Shown here piece after piece: positions 23,209 to 36,115 of a DNA stretch of 64,000 nt (position 1 is its first letter; every line of letters starts with the position of its first letter). The DNA is from Anaeramoeba flamelloides (taxonomy: Eukaryota; Metamonada; Anaeramoebidae), in the NCBI GenBank assembly GCA_027625915.1, contig JANTQA010000072.1, positions 2,232,001 through 2,296,000 on the forward strand, in the 5' to 3' direction. Below the pieces are notes generated by a model. It worked only from the letters and a program-made list of their open reading frames with translations, ran no database searches and was not told where the DNA came from. Made by a program: the position numbers and the translations under genes.

Positions 23209-26200
23209 ATGGATTTCGGAGAAATTAAAATGAAAATTGATTTTTGGGACAAGAAAAAGTTTATTTACTTCTATCTTGTATTTTTTGTGATTCTTATTAT
23301 TGGGCTAATAATTGGTGGTTTGGGTCCTGACCATTATAAACAACAAGAAGTTGAATATGAGCTACATAGCAATAGTACCGTATTTGTTGTTGAAGTCCTT
23401 GATCTGAATCGATTAAACCAGTTCCTTTTTGTTGACACCCATTTCTCGAATGGGAATAGTTTGGACTTTACTCAGGATGTCAAATTTAAAGTCTGGTTAT
23501 GGGGAACAAATGATATAAATAGCGCCATTTCTGTTCCTAATTTTGATGAAGACTCAACTATTGGTTTAAGCTCCCAAAATGGCGATGATGATGATGACGA
23601 CAAAACAGATGGCTGGGATCTTCTTGAATACTCCACTCACAATCGTGAAGTCGAATGCGAAGTAAATCGATCTTTTCCAAACCAATTACCCTAAAATGTC
23701 TTTTCTTTTATTTTTTTTTTTTTTTTTTGGAAATAAAAAAATTTCACCTCCTCTTTGCTTAATAATGTCAATTCTTTTAGGCTTCAAAAAATTGCACAAA
23801 ACACACAATGCTTTATGTTCCATACATCCATCACAAAAATTATGCTCTTGGAGTTGAATTCAATAATACTTTAGAAAACACCTATGAAAAAATATTTATT
23901 GATGTTTGAAATTCTTTTTGTTTATTTTTTACAAACCTTTTTCTTATTTTTTTCTTTTCTTTTCTTTTCAGAAATCTTTGTTTTTGTTCTTTGGTTTTAA
24001 ATTTTCCCTTTTTGGGCTATTAAAATTGAATTGTTTGAAGAAAGTCAAAACTCAAATCTAACAGCCACAAGATACTTTCAAATAAAATATTTATCTAAAA
24101 TAGTATTTCTGAGAAAATCATATTTTTGCTTGATTTCCCATTTTGAAATTTTTTATCAAAAGTTTTGAAGAAAAACGCGCTTTGCACGAGATTGGTTTAA
24201 ATGTTAAAAAGCTTTGTAAAAAAAGATTTCTTCAAAATACCCTTTGTCAAGAACTGTTTTGAAAGTCGGGCTTATCGAGTCTAAAAAAATCGAAATTGAT
24301 TACTACTGCTAAATTCAAATTTATTTAATGAAATTTTTAGTTCAATTCCCATTTTTGTAATCTAGGGGTTCAACTTTTAAAACAACTCGAGAGAGTAAGA
24401 GTATTTTGAAGGAACAACTAATTTTACAAAGTTTCTCAACATTTAAGATAATAGAATGCTATATTCAAAATGATTAAAAAAAGATTTAAACAGGAAAATG
24501 AAGCAAAAATTTTTTAGATATTTATTTGAATTTATCAGTATTATTTCCCAATTAAAAAATGAATATTTTAAGTTCACTTTCCAAAATATTTTTCCAATAT
24601 ATAAGTCAAAGAAAACCCAAAGATCTTTACAACATCTTTTAGAAATGATTTTTTTCGGCAATAATATAAACTTTCTTAGATAACTCTAAGACAAAATTTT
24701 TACTCTGCGAATTTGATTGTAACAGTTATAATTAATATTTATTTTGGAAATGAGATAAAAATTTTCATTCATTAATTGAAAAATAACAGTAATAAAAATT
24801 CTTTTAAATTTTTTTGAATTTAACAGCACTAAGGGTTACAATCCCTGAAACTGGAAAAAATTAGTTTTAAAAAAGGTGTGGCAAAAAAAGTTCTCAAGTT
24901 TTTCAACTTTTTTATAAACTTTGTATCAGTCAAAGTACCCCATAACATTTTTCTCCAATATCATTTTTTTTTTTTTACTATTACTTACCTTTAAAGAACA
25001 AATAATGGATTAGTAGAATAATACACATAAAACAATAGTTGATTTCTGTCTGAAATAAAATTAGCCAATCAATACATTTTCTTAAAAAATGAACAATTAA
25101 AATTTCTATAACCCATTATAAAAAGCAACAATGTTCATTTTGATCTACAATTGAAGATCCAAATAAAATTTCAATAGAAATCAATATCATTTTTCTACAA
25201 CCATTCCTACTGTTTCAATAATATTATAATAACACAAGTTTTTACTTGGAGACTTTAGATTTTGCAATAAAAAATAAAAATTTAAAATGAAACAATTGTG
25301 TATCAAAAAAAAATTTTTAAAAAAAAAGAAAAAAGCAAAAATGTGTAAAAATGATTTCAATTTTGAAAATTTTCAAAATAAAACTTTTCTCTTCTAATAT
25401 CCCATTCAAATCCTTTTAACAAGCATAATTCATGTATTACAACTAGGTCCCTTTGACTAATAATGGTTTAGATACTTTTTGAAAATATTTCTGTAACACT
25501 TTTTTTAAAACGGCCTCAATTGGTGTCCTAATTTGTAACACAGAAAATGGAAATTTTATAAAAGTTAGACTAATATTTCATTCAAACTTTGGTCTGTTTG
25601 CATGTATCCTATTTAAAATTAGTTAAACATCTGAAAAAAAGAAAACATTTCAATCAAACCATCCCCAAAATTTCCCAAAACCAAAAAACCAAATCATTTT
25701 TCCCTAATTTAAAGCCTAAATCTTTTAAAATACCTTGGTTATTCCACACCTGATCAAACCAGACTGTTTTTGGGATTAATAGTTTGTGATTTTGATTTAA
25801 TTGCACATAAAAGAGTGATTTCAATTTTTTTTTTATGATTTTTATTAACAAAAATTTTCAGAAACTCCCAAAACCCTACTTTTGAAATGATCTTTCCCCA
25901 ATTCTAATTTTGATTTTTTTTTTGGCTGTTTATCAGCAAACCTAAACCCAGTAAATTTCAAAAACTCATGAAATTCCATTTTTTTTTATCAATTAAAAAT
26001 TTTGAATCTTCAGGCTGATGCCACATTGTAAAAACAAAAAAAAATTGTTTTGAAAAAAATCAAAAATTTGAGACTAGAGCTAATTTCTGTAGGTGTTTGT
26101 AGATCCTCGGCATTTGTAGAATTTCGACATTTGTAGATTCTCGATCATTTGTAGATTTTTTTCAGGATGGCGATTTGACTCATATAAGGTATTTCCAAAA

Positions 26201-29200
26201 AAGTGGGGCATTTGTTTTTACATTTCATAAAAAATAATCTTTTTTAGTGATGGTAATCATTAATAAACTATACCAAATTAAGTTTAATATTAATATCGAT
26301 TGAATCAACCACTTATGTATTTAATTCAAAGCATGTTAGTCGAAATGTTCCCAAAAAATGAAAAAAAAAATAGCACTTTTTTTAGTTAAAGCAATGTACG
26401 ACCAATTTCAATAAAAAACTGGAAATATGTAAAGGGAACAAATGATTTTTTAAACACAAAAACGCAGTTATATGTTTTTAATTATATTGTAAAAATTGTT
26501 GAGATTATATAAGTTATGAAAATATTTTTTTCGATCAAAAAGAAAATAATAAACACCAATTTTCACCATAAAAAAATATCCGATAAAATCGAGATCATAA
26601 ATTTTAATATATTTTATTTCTGCAATACAATATTAAGAAACAAATTGAATTATTACCAAGAATCTATAAATGGTGGTTAATGATTTCATATATTTAAATC
26701 CTTTTTTGAAGAATGGGTTAAATAAATATATTTTAAAATAAATTTGCCCCACATTCTTGGAAATAGCTTAGAACAGGAAACAGGTTTGATCACACCAAGG
26801 CCATTTTTTTTTTGGAATAATGTATGGAAAATTAAAAATAGAATACATTTACTTGACAAATAACAGTCATTTTAGATCAGGATCAAAAATAATTCATACA
26901 AAATGAAGTTAATCACTTCGCTCAGACAAAATTTTTCATTTTTGAAGCTGATCGTGAAAAAAAAATTGTCTACAAATGCAGAGAATCTACAAATGTCTAT
27001 TTTTTTGAAAAATCCCAAAAATTAAGACATTTAAAATATAATTAACACATTAAATCATTAAATTTTTATGAGAAAATAAAAAAAAAAACCTCAAAATATG
27101 AAAAACAAAGTTTAATTATTAAAAATCAATATAAAAAAATAATTATTTGAAAATACTTGACAATAATAAAAGTTGGAACTTGTTTTACAGTTTATTTCTA
27201 AAATTAAAAAAAAAAAATAAATAAAAAATGGAATTAACTTTACTTAGATTTCTGTTTATTTCTAAAGTAAAAAAAACCTAGAACACTTCACAAATAAAAC
27301 AAAAACTCCAAGAAAAGTTAACCAAATTTTTTCAGAATTCCATTTTTTGTTTAGATTAGAAAATCAATTGTCTTTCTAATAAAAAACCAGCATTAAATAA
27401 AATCTGATCCTTTGTGAAACTCTATGAAACTTGATGCCACTTACAAAAAGTTAATGGCTTTTTTTTTTAATTTAAAAAAATTACACAAAATCAACGATTT
27501 TACAGAATTTTTTCAAATTAACAAAAAAACTAATGAAAGAAAATAAAATTTAATTTGATTGCCTTTTGGAGATTATTCTTTTATTAATTTTTTTTATGTA
27601 TCACTCCTTTTTTCTTCCCTTTCTATGGTGTTTTACCCCTTTATCCCATCCCCACAATAAATAAATGGTATCGTTAACGTTATTATTTAAAATTTTTCTT
27701 GGGGTGAAATATTCAAATGATTTTGTCACTTGTTATTGATTGAATTTATTTTTTTTTTATTTAAATTATTTATTTTTTTTGAAACGGGTATGTCTTAATA
27801 TACGGTGCTTGTGTTATTTATCAAATATTTTGGTTGTATGGGTATAAACACCTAAGTTCGATTAAAATACAGTTTAGTTTAACTTTTGATTCACTATTTG
27901 AGTTCAATAAACCCCAAGTATCTTTATCTTATATTTGAAAAAAATCAAAATATTTTCAACGCTTTATTATTTTTTAGATTCTAAAATCAAAATAATTTCA
28001 AGATTAGTAAAAGAGTGATGAAAAGGCTTCTTATTCTTGAGAATTAGAACAATTACGAAAAGCAATTTTATTTTTTTTAATATGTATTAAAATTTATAAG
28101 CAACTCTTTACTAAAAAAACACAACTCCCTTTTTTATTGACTGGGAGACATACCCAATGCCAAAGCAAAGTAATTTTAAAACCAAAATAGAAATTAAACA
28201 ATTCTTTCTACGGGTTGAGGAATTAAATTTCACTTTTTTTTATTTTTTTTCAATCAAAAAAAGATAAAATATAATTACTACCAATCATTCAATTTATAAA
28301 TAATTTTCTTTCTAGATTCTATTTGTAATTTTTAAAATTCACTTGGAAATAAAGAATCCCAAAAAGTAAATCTCATTAATGAAAATGAGTCCCAAATCCC
28401 CTATGTCTAGCCAAAGATTTAATTTTTTAATGAAAATTTCACTTCAAAAAGTGCAATCAAATGCAGTTTTCCAGTCCTAATTTCTAAATTAAATAACGTT
28501 TTTGTACTTTAGAAATCGAAATTTATCAAGGTGGTTTTCAAAAAAAATAATTCTTTAAAAAAAAAAATAAATGTCTTGTTTCGTTTCAAAAAAATGTAGT
28601 ATTTCAATGCATTTCTTTTTCGCAATCCAAATCTATTTTGAATAAATATCTTCTGATCAAAAAACAGATTACCTAAACTTTTTTAATCATGTTAAATTTC
28701 AAATTTCTATTTCTACCCTTAATTCAATTCTAAATTAATATGCTTTTATTAATGTTTCCAAAATAAATTAAAATAGTTTCAGTTTCTTTTCTTTTGTTAA
28801 AATTTTTTTTCTTTATTTGGTTTATTGATCAACAAATCTCATCCATTTTTTCATATTCAAATAAAAACTAAAATTATTATTGTCGTTTTTATTAGCCTAT
28901 AATAAGAAAAAATAAAAAATATCGAAATTGTAAGGAAGTACATATCAAGATAATTTGATTAAATAATTATTAATTAATCCTTTTTTCAATCATAAACAAA
29001 AATATTTGGAAGATTTAAAATTTATTCAATAATTTTAAGAAAAAATTTTCCTTATTAATCTTTGATTTCAAAATATTTCATTGGTCGGATTTTCTATCGT
29101 TCTTTTTTGTTATTTGTATTTATTTATTTAATGTTTTTAGTATATATATCGTGAATATATCTATATTATTATAATTATTATATTGATCTATCTATTCCTA

Positions 29201-30400
29201 ATTTTCTTCTTCTTATTAATATCATTAATAAAAAAAAAAAAAAAAAAAATAAATTAAAAAAAAAAATAGGTTTATTTTGTCAATAAAGCAATGACATTAT
29301 TTGAATTATTTTTTAGATATTTTTTTGTTATGTCTTCAATAGGTTGGATTTGTTTTATCACTCATAAAACAAGAGAAATCTCCTTTAGAAAGTATAGTTT
29401 AGAACAGAGATGGAGTTATAATCTTCTTTATTTCTTATTATTCTTCAACAACCCACTATGGCCAACAATTCTCATTTCTGATCATTCCATTGTCCAAGTT
29501 TTAGATGGTATATTTACTGTAACCTTTGTCATTGTACTGTGTGGGTTTTGGATTTCTATTATTGATGGGCTTAGATTTGTAAACTAAATTAATCAATTTC
29601 TTTTTTTAGATTTGCATTATTATTTGATCTTTCTATTCATCGGTTAATTTATATATTCCTATCTTAATCAAAATTTAAAAAAAATTTTTAATAAACCACT
29701 TTCTATCTATCATTAAAAATATCAATATTTATATTTAATTTTTATTGTTATTGCTTTTGTTATATAGGAACGAAGTGAAAGAAAATTTCGCAACTTTTAT
29801 CTCCCAAAATTTATTCCTTTAATTGGAATTTGGATCACCTTTTATGTTATTTATATTATTAGTCGGAGACACGAATATGATGATCCACAATTTGAAACCA
29901 TAAATGATATTACTGGGTTCTTAGTAGCACAAATCTTCCTATGGATCTTTATTGCATTTTATATATTACATTTATTTTATTCAATATTTAGAGCTTTTAT
30001 TGAAATCAAGCAAAAACCTGAAAACAAAAAAAGATTTTATTTCTTTTTTTCCTTATTTTTGATTTCATTTATAATGATCTTTGTTGCACTTGTTGGAAAT
30101 TTTATTTCAAGTTTACGAAATACTTCAATTGAATTTTTAGCATATTATACCATTTTTAATATTTATTTAATATTATTATCTTATGCATACTTGCCAAGTT
30201 CAAAAACTCTTGACGAATTACAAACCTCTTCCCACATGAAATTTGAAGATGAAGACGATGTTGAGACATCTACCCAGGAATCAGGTTTGGAACTGAAAGA
30301 AAAAAGTTTTTCTAATTCTGAAAACTCTCAATCACAATCACAATTACAATCACAATCACAATCACAATCTAAATCCAAATCTAGTAGTAAATCAGATTAA
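23209..30400 (+). CDS. TMEM181-family (Wntless-like) multi-pass membrane protein, 505 aa, 4 exons
   Basis: Exons are 23209-23661, 23781-23903, 29270-29578 and 29768-30400. Every junction is phase 0 and GT-AG; the donor after 23903 is a weak GTTTGA. The start is the ATG in TTATGGATTTCGG, because the upstream frame opens with non-ATG codons. An N-terminal membrane segment at about 18-39 is followed by GLGPDHYK and a luminal beta-rich domain of about 150 residues. Exon 2 carries KNCTKHTMLYVPYIHHKNYA, and the exon 2/3 join gives IFIDVYFVNKAMTLFELFFR. Seven hydrophobic helices follow in exons 3 and 4, with conserved-looking FNNPLWP and RKFRNFYLPKF stretches. The tail is acidic with SQ repeats. This order (one segment, luminal domain, seven segments) is that of TMEM181/GPR178. 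Its role here is unknown; family members act in the secretory pathway and at the cell surface. Confidence 0.85.
25135..25415 (-). repeat. 270-bp dispersed repeat, copy 3 (reverse)
   Basis: Read on the minus strand, it shows the same blocks as 13020-13310: GGATTTGAATGGGATATTAGAAG, AAAATTGAAATCATTTTTAC, then GGTTGTAGAAAAATGATATTG and ATTTTATTTGGATCTTCAAT. It lies inside the long TMEM181-gene intron. Confidence 0.6.
26092..26160 (+). repeat. 17-bp tandem repeat, four units, with two inverted units at 26968-26998
   Basis: Four consecutive units fit the pattern RCATTTGTAGANNNTCG (last two units slightly degraded). Two units of the same motif lie on the minus strand at 26998-26968 (ACATTTGTAGATTCTCT, then GCATTTGTAGACAA). 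The inverted arrangement around 26188-26767 suggests sub-terminal repeats of a larger element of about 0.9 kb. Confidence 0.7.
26188..26767. mobile_element. Non-autonomous element with about 28-bp terminal inverted repeats (580 bp)
   Basis: The left end reads GGTATTTCCAAAAAAGTGGG then GCATTTG. The right end read on the minus strand is GCTATTTCCAAGAATGTGGG then GCAAATT. No coding frame lies between them. The same terminal signature (TTTCCAA followed by GGGCA) recurs at 48724 and, inverted, at 49625. It is probably a MITE-like DNA transposon derivative of unassigned superfamily. Confidence 0.65.
27271..27300 (+). repeat. Solo arm of the 54.3-kb foldback repeat
   Basis: The string AAAAACCTAGAACACTTCAC followed by AAATAAAAC also occurs in the right arm of the inverted repeat at 54413-54470. 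The preceding TTTATTTCTAAAGTAAAAAA is shared with 54379-54401. Confidence 0.6.
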
Positions 30401-32389
30401 AAAAGGAAAACCATTTAAAATTATTATAAAATAAATTCTTCAATGGGTTATCAATATATTTTAAAAATAAATTCACTATGAAGAATAAATAAAAGAAATT
30501 TATTTATTGTTTTTTTTTCAATATCTCTTTTTATTTATTTAAAAAAACAACCTAGACTATTTTTCATATAAAACCATTAGTTCCATGTGATGTTATAGAG
30601 TGTCACCTAGTGTCTAGGTTTCTATTTATTAATTTAAGAAATAATAATAAAGTGGCATAGATTTTAGCTTTTTGTTTCGAAAATCAATAAGTTTTCTAAT
30701 AAATAACAAAACTCGATATTAAATTTTCCCTTATTTGTAAAATCAATAGATTCTGTAAATAAAATTGAAAAACTCAATAAAGCGGCTGTTAAGTTTTCTA
30801 AAATTTAATGATTATGACAGAAATCTACACTAATGATTTTAAATATGTTGCTATTTTAATTTTTTTTTCTTTTACTTTAAATGAACCAATTTAATTACTC
30901 TTTGACAAACACTGAAAAAAAAAAAAAAAGTTCTCAATTTAAATAACTGGGGTGTTAAATAACGATGTATAGTTGTTGAAATAATGTGTACATATTGAAA
31001 TGTAGTATATGTACTAATTCAAGGAAAAGAATATATTAATTTTAATCAAGTTAGAACTAAGAAATAAAACAATAAGTTTTCTGAAAATAAATTGAATAAT
31101 CTCTTTTTTTATGTTAAGATCCTTTTATTATAAGTAATGATAATCCAAAATAATTGTGTATAAGTTCTTTAAATTGTTGGAAATTTTTAATCAGGTGGTT
31201 TTTCGAGGTCTTACTGGGAATGCCTTGAAAAAATATTAAAGAAAGAGTAGGTAGGAAAGTAGACACTTTGATCTTTTGTGTGATTATTAGGTTGTATAAG
31301 AGATGAAGTAATAATTTACTTGGTTTGGTTAAGGTTGATATAAACTATTTTTTAAAAGGTTTGCTTGGGTTATAATGGATAACTTAGTGAGAAGGTGGCT
31401 AATTGTCAATTGTTCATATTTAACCAAATACGTTCACCAATAACAAGACTTATAATCAAGTAGAATTGAATTCCATCAAGTTAAAAAAATTTCTTGTAAT
31501 TAGCTTTTTTTTACCAACAGTAACTATTTTTTAATTTAAAAATCTCATATTCAAAAAAAAAACAAATAAAAATTCCTATTTAATTCTGTTGATGTTGTTG
31601 TTTTGAATTTTAACCAAGATCCATAAGAAGCCGAACTTAGGATATACATGTTCTACTTCATTGGATCTTTGTAAATTGAAAAAATTGTGCACACTGTGTA
31701 ATTCGCTGGATTCGTAAGTGGGATATGTTGAAAATAATACTATTTTTGTTTCCATATTAAATGAATTTTTATGATATTTAAACCCACTTTTTAGTTAATG
31801 TTTTGTTGTTTTATGCATGCACTTTTATTTATTTCTTTTTGTTTTAATTTTGTTTGAAATATTCCTTAAACTGTTCAAATTCAAAAATGGAATTCCAATT
31901 ATAAAAAAACCACAACTTCTCATTTTCGTTCAAATTTTTTCTTAGTTTTTTTTTTCATTTTTTTTTTTTCTTAAAATATAACAATTTGTGTTGAAGTGTG
32001 TATTAAATGGTCGTTTTAATGGGTATATAACCATTTGATGATCTGTTATTCTCATGAAAATGGTTAATGTTACTGGAAGTTGGTTTTTTTTATATTTTTA
32101 CCTTATTTTTATCAAAATAATAATTTACCTTTTTAGATTAAAAATCAACTTTTATAATTTTCTCAATTTTATTTTTTTTTTCATTATTTCTTAGTCGTTT
32201 TTTCTCTCGTTTTTTCTCTTTCTTATTTTTTCTCCATTTTTTTTTTTGTATTTTTCTATTTCAGATTTTTTTCTCTCTTTTTTTTAACTGAAAGTCGAGT
32301 CGATATCTATAAGCTAATTTTCAAAATTAGTGGTAACTTTTTCATTGATATTTTTTTCTTTTTTCAGATATATTTTTTAAAAAAAAATG

Positions 32390-32529
32390 ATTACACTATA
32401 TTTAAATTTATTAATATTGGTTATTATCTATAAACACTTTAGTAAAATACATTATTATTCAAAAAAAAAAAAAAAACAATTAAATATTTTTTTTTCTGAT
32501 GAAAAATTTGACCCTATTTTTGAAATTAA

Positions 32530-32565
<36 letters not shown>

Positions 32566-33269
32566 ACGCCATTTCGCTTAAAATAGGAAAGCCAAAAATG
32601 AAAAATTCGCATTTTTTAAGAATAAAATAAACTTAGATAATTTAGAAATAAAATAAATAAATAACTTCCGGTTAGAGTCCATAAACATTAATGAACTACC
32701 TAAACACACTCTAAATTTAAAAAAAAAATCTAGATATTAAAAAAAAATGGGATCATTTCATTTGAATGTCGAATCCAAAATTTCCCAATTTCTTTCAAAA
32801 ATTAAAATTATTGACGAGAATATTTTTCAATTGTAGATGTTTGAATTTAAAACGAAAATACAAAGGATCACTTTTATCAAAGTTATTTTTGGGGGTTCAA
32901 ACATTTTTTTGTTTTTTTTAAAAATTTATTTTTTGACTAATAATTGAGGAGGAAAAAAAATTACAAATAACAAAAACAAATATTCTAAAATGTGTAAAAA
33001 TGATTTTGATCTAAAAATTGAAATTTTATTTTGAGAAGAAGAATGAATTAAATTCAGAGAAAGGGTTATATTTACTGAATAAACCTGTACCCCTTTTTCT
33101 GAAAAGGGGTTTATATATATATATATATATATATCAATTTCAAAAATCGAAAGCTTTTTCATCTGAAAAAAATTTGATTAATTGTTTTTTTTTTGAATAA
33201 TAATGTATTTTACTAAAGTGTTTAAAGACAATAACCACCCCCAATAAATACATAAAAATATAGTGTAAT
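32390..33269. mobile_element. Foldback/MITE-like element with about 160-bp terminal inverted repeats
   Basis: The arm 32390-32561 and the reverse complement of 33112-33269 match closely. Both start ATTACACTATATTT, share CTTTAGTAAAATACATTATTATTC, then an A-run, CAATTA, GATGAAAAA and TTTTTGAAATT. Both arms end at a (TA)n array on their inner side (32531-32562 and 33113-33134). The centre of about 550 bp has no gene. The whole unit could form one long hairpin. Class unassigned. Confidence 0.8.
32531..32562. repeat. (TA)n microsatellite at the inner end of the left arm
   Basis: Uninterrupted TA run. A second TA run at 33113-33134 occupies the mirrored position in the right arm. Confidence 0.95.
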
Positions 33270-34329
33270 TGTTTTATTATTTTGAAATCTAAAAAAAAAT
33301 CATTATAGCCAATTATTCCTCGAATTTTAAAATTTTGTTATATATAGATTTCCTCAAAAAAAAAAAAACAATAAACTTTAAACAAATTGTGAAAATGAAA
33401 TTCCTTTTGAATTTAAGTAATCTTTGTCAAAAAATATTCTTGTTAAGCCCTTTTTAGTTAAATTTGGTAATTAAAAATCCATAATATATTTTTTAAATAT
33501 GGTGATTCGTTTTTTTAAGTTGTAGGGATTTTATTTTTTTATCTTTTTGAAAACGTCAAGATTATTTACGTTGGGTGATGATTGGAAAGTGTATTATAAT
33601 ATGATTGAATAATTAGTTGATCTGAGAGACAATGTGATATATATTTTTTAATATTTTATACTGGGTAAGTCACATTTTTTGAAACCCGGGTTAGAGAAAT
33701 ATTGGGAAAACAACCATATGTCAAGAAAACAATCCAGAAGTGAGAATTTTCAAATATAGAATATCTAGTGGTGGGTCTTTACATGATAATAATTAAATAA
33801 ACATAATTACATAATTTATTGGGAAAAAATGTAAATTTAAATTTGTTTTGAATAATATACCAAAATAAGATTAATTAGAAATAAGATAAAAAAAAATAAA
33901 CGCACGATAAGTGGTAATGTTCATAAAAATAATATGATTATAAATAATAAATTTTCAAAAAAAAAAAAAAAAAAAAGCAAAAAGTTAAAAAAAATATTCT
34001 TATTGGGACATCTTAAATAATTTTTTAATGATCCTTTAAAAATTAAAATTATTGATAATAAGATCTCCAATGATTGGTGTATGAATTTTAAAATATATTA
34101 TCTCGTCACAATCTCCATAAAGTTAAATTAAGATTTTTAAACATTTTTTTAAACTTGTTTTAGAAAAAAAAAAAAAAAAGAGGGGGTGATAAAATAAAAA
34201 TAAAAACAAAAGAAAATAAAAAAATCTTTGAATAATGAGAAAGTTCTAATAGGTTTTTAATCCTAGATCAAACGAAAAAAACAAATTTTGCTAATTAAGT
34301 ACTAAAAATAAATAAAATAAAATCTTTGA

Positions 34330-34765
34330 TTTTTCGCTATTCTTTTGAATTATGGGGAAGCTAGGGGACAGCAATAATTATGATGGGGAATTTTTTCCAT
34401 CTGTTACTGATTTATTAGAAGAGTACAATATTTTCAAAACTTTTCAATGATTATCTACCAAAGTAAATATCTCCAAGTTGAATTAAACCAAAATTAATCC
34501 ATCGGTTTATTTGGAATTTCTTACCTGAAAAAACACATTTTATTTTTTTTTGACAAGAGAATTTTAAAAAGGGTGGTTAGATTAATAAAAATAAATATAA
34601 TAGCCTCATGAATTTAAAGTTCAAGAATTTTGATTATATTTTGTATAAACCTTATTATTCAAGACAAAAGGATAATGAACAGTGTAGTTTTTTGTCTAAC
34701 TTGTTTTTTCGATTTTATTTTTTCCTTTTAGTGAGATTTTATAAAACTTTGGAGTAAAAAAAATA
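34330..34765 (-). repeat. 430-bp dispersed repeat, reverse copy
   Basis: Read on the minus strand, it follows 38222-38640 and 58597-59012. One end carries the equivalent of GTTAGACAAA with TTATTC-containing sequence (plus-strand landmarks TTTTTTGTCTAAC and CCTTATTATTCAAG). The other end carries CTATTCTTTTGAATTAT with GAAGCTAGGGGACA, matching the GGTTTTCC/CCTAGAG terminus of the other copies. Confidence 0.55.
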
Positions 34766-36115
34766 ATTTGTATAATTCAACATTTTTTATCCTATTTTAT
34801 AACAAAAATCTCAGGAAGGTCTTGTTTTTCTCTAATTTTTACTTGTGTGGTAATATCACACAATTTTAAAGCTGTTATTTAATCAATACAATTTAAATTT
34901 AGGAAATTACAAGTTTTTGACAATTCCTTTTAAAAATAGATTTGTTAAAATTTGACAAAAAAATAAACTGCCAACAGTTCACATAAGAACAAAAAAAAAA
35001 TAGTTTGTGAAAGTACTAATTGAATCTATCAATCTTAATCTACTTCTTATTCAAGATTAAATTTTAAATAATTTTTAAAGATCCAAATTTCCCTTTTATA
35101 CCCCCTACATATAATGTGATCTTCAAATTGACAAAAACCTAAAAAACCTTGAAAATAAAGAATAATTTAATTGATAACATTTTCAAAAATTACATTTTAT
35201 TTTTTTTTTAACAAGATCCATTATTGTTAATATTTGATTTTATTTTTTTTTTTTTTCAATTGATGAGATTATTTTTTATTTCCAACTCATAAATTTTCTT
35301 CTTGAAAAAGTCAAAATGTAGATCATATTAAAGAACAGGGTCTTTTTAAAAAGCACACGAATAAACTAATTATTGTTCTTTTTTAGAAATAATGAATTTT
35401 ATTTCAGTTTTTTGAAATTGAGAGATCTTTACTTGATGTAAAAAAAAAAAATCTTTTCTTTTCAAGAAAGCATGTTCTTAAACCTACAAAGAAATTGATT
35501 CTAAGACTTGGTTATCTCATCATAAAAAATAAAAAGAAAAAAAAAACTTTTTTAAAAGAAATCAAAAGTCTAATCCACTTGAAAAAATACAAAAAAAATA
35601 CAACATAGTTTGTGGGTTTTAAAGTCTCCTTTTTTCAAGTCATTATTTACATTTGAGAAAATTGCTTATCCAAAAATAATGATATCACTTCTTCGAAAAA
35701 ACGGCCAACTAACAGTATGAAAGGGATTTGTTTGTTTGAATTTTTGAGATTATTGAAATTTGCCTTCATAAACGATAAAAAAAATTCTATCAAATTTGAA
35801 AAATCTTTTTTTTATTTTTTGGAAGTAACGAGTTGAATCATATTCCTAATATTCCACATTTAACTCCTTTTACACAATTACTTTCATTTTCTGGGAGCTT
35901 TAATCAATTGATCAATGGTTTAATAAATTGGATTTACCAAAAAATGAATGAAGATCCATTTTTTTTGATATTGCACTTCCAAAAACCAAAAAATTACTTT
36001 AGGTGTTCTTTTTTCATCTAAAAGGACCAAAATTAAGAATCTGAAAAAAAAAACAGTTTATTTTTTTCTGTTTATCCGAATTCAAAAAAATATAGTGATT
36101 ATCAATTTTAGAAAA

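Larger units (their letters stand above)
23904..29269. other. 5.4-kb intron of the TMEM181-type gene, filled with repeats
   Basis: The intron begins GTTTGA and ends in an A-rich tract followed by ATAG. It contains a 270-bp dispersed repeat in reverse orientation (25135-25415), four 17-bp tandem units (26092-26160), an inverted-repeat element (26188-26767), two more inverted 17-bp units (26968-26998) and a foldback arm (27271-27300). No intermediate exon was found, and the family alignment does not need one. Confidence 0.65.
30401..36115. other. 5.7-kb intergenic region
   Basis: It holds an element with about 160-bp inverted arms (32390-33269), a reverse copy of a 430-bp dispersed repeat (34330-34765) and otherwise A/T-rich sequence. 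A frame at 35806-36021 just upstream of the bZIP gene is protein-like (NHIPNIPHLTPFTQLLSFSG) but starts with TTG and matches no known family. It could be an upstream exon or chance. The segment 31100-31420 is relatively G+T-rich without recognisable content. Confidence 0.5.

Noticed and set aside
26092-26160. Short regularly repeated 17-bp units as a CRISPR array
   Set aside because: The units are directly adjacent without spacers, partly inverted elsewhere, and lie in a eukaryotic intron.
32926-33200. Frames overlapping a (TA)n array that encode alternating Tyr-Ile
   Set aside because: They translate the microsatellite inside the inverted-repeat element.
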